Below are positions 5,466-5,590 of a stretch of DNA of 5,590 nucleotides, one piece after another (position 1 is the stretch's first letter; each line of letters begins with the position of its first letter). Source of the DNA: DASWJZ01 sp964487455 (lineage in GTDB: Bacteria > Pseudomonadota > Alphaproteobacteria > Rhizobiales > Afifellaceae). Below the pieces are notes generated by a model. It made no database searches and was not told the DNA's origin. It saw nothing but the letters and a program-made list of their open reading frames with translations. The stretch is taken from positions 1-5,590 of the forward strand of contig CAZARE010000036.1 of assembly GCA_964487455.1 (NCBI GenBank), written 5' to 3'. Both the position numbers and the translations under genes were made by a program.

Positions 5466-5590
5466 TTACGCCTCCGCCGCTGCCGCGGCTGGCGCCCTGC
5501 GGAGGCGCAGGCGGTAGTGGATGAAGGTGTCGCAGGCGAGCACGTAGAAGAGCAGCATGCCCTGGAAGACGCGCGTCATCTGCTCCGGCA
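5466..5590 (-). CDS. ABC transporter permease, NupP/YufP-like, C-terminal fragment
   Basis: The last 40 residues of a permease that begins outside the window to the right. The end contains FQGMLLFYVLACDTFIHYRL, the typical final membrane helix and basic tail of the first permease in BMP-type importers, then an Ala-rich tail (APAAAAAEA). The stop TAA is at 5468-5466, one base before the ATG of the next permease. Its last codons hold that gene's ribosome site. By family knowledge it pairs with the second permease to form a heterodimeric channel, and the ATPase gene is expected upstream of it. Confidence 0.85.
   Translation of the reverse strand, partial: PEQMTRVFQGMLLFYVLACDTFIHYRLRLRRAPAAAAAEA
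5471..5475 (-). promoter_or_regulatory. Ribosome binding site of the second permease, inside the end of the first
   Basis: GGAGG on the minus strand lies in the last codons of the upstream permease and 6 bases before the ATG at 5464-5462. This fits translational coupling of the two channel subunits. Confidence 0.7.

Overview
The window looks like chromosome or large-replicon DNA of an alphaproteobacterium, most plausibly of the order Rhizobiales (Hyphomicrobiales). The right half is GC-rich and carries a BMP-family ABC importer of the kind common in that order. The assignment rests on protein character and base composition only; no rRNA or other marker gene is present. Almost all recognisable genes lie on the minus strand, the exceptions being an acyltransferase and a C-terminal fragment at the left edge.

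Left part (1-2376). A high-GC fragment (2-133) ends a gene from outside the window and looks like a hydrophobic C-terminus. GC content then falls visibly and about 570 bases follow without a convincing gene. These hold two large adjacent imperfect palindromes (322-400 and about 417-488) built on the same plan. Next come two lipid-related genes facing each other with only 2 bases between their stop codons: an LpxL/HtrB-type acyltransferase (704-1555, plus) and a membrane fatty-acid desaturase with all three histidine boxes (1558-2376, minus). The lower GC, the palindromes and the pairing suggest an accessory membrane-lipid block, possibly acquired. That is inference.

Middle part (2377-3354). 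A non-coding stretch of about 275 bases separates the desaturase from a 135-residue protein of unknown function (2651-3058, minus). This protein has a helical N-terminal half and a Gly/Asn/His-rich linker. Its upstream region contains two helically phased DnaA-box-like repeats and a perfect 14-bp inverted repeat with a 4-base spacer, a strong operator candidate. Beyond that lies a textbook Rho-independent terminator (minus strand) belonging to the next operon.

Right part (3355-5590). This is the 3' part of a BMP-type ABC import operon read right to left: the end of one permease, a second complete permease one base downstream, then the periplasmic solute-binding protein 91 bases further on, closed by the terminator. 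By family knowledge, such systems take up purine nucleosides or related nucleobase compounds. The ATPase gene is expected outside the window to the right.

The most interesting unexplained signals are the twin palindromes at 322-488 and the operator-like palindrome plus DnaA-like boxes in front of the small unknown protein. I see no CRISPR array, tRNA, rRNA, transposase or defence system.
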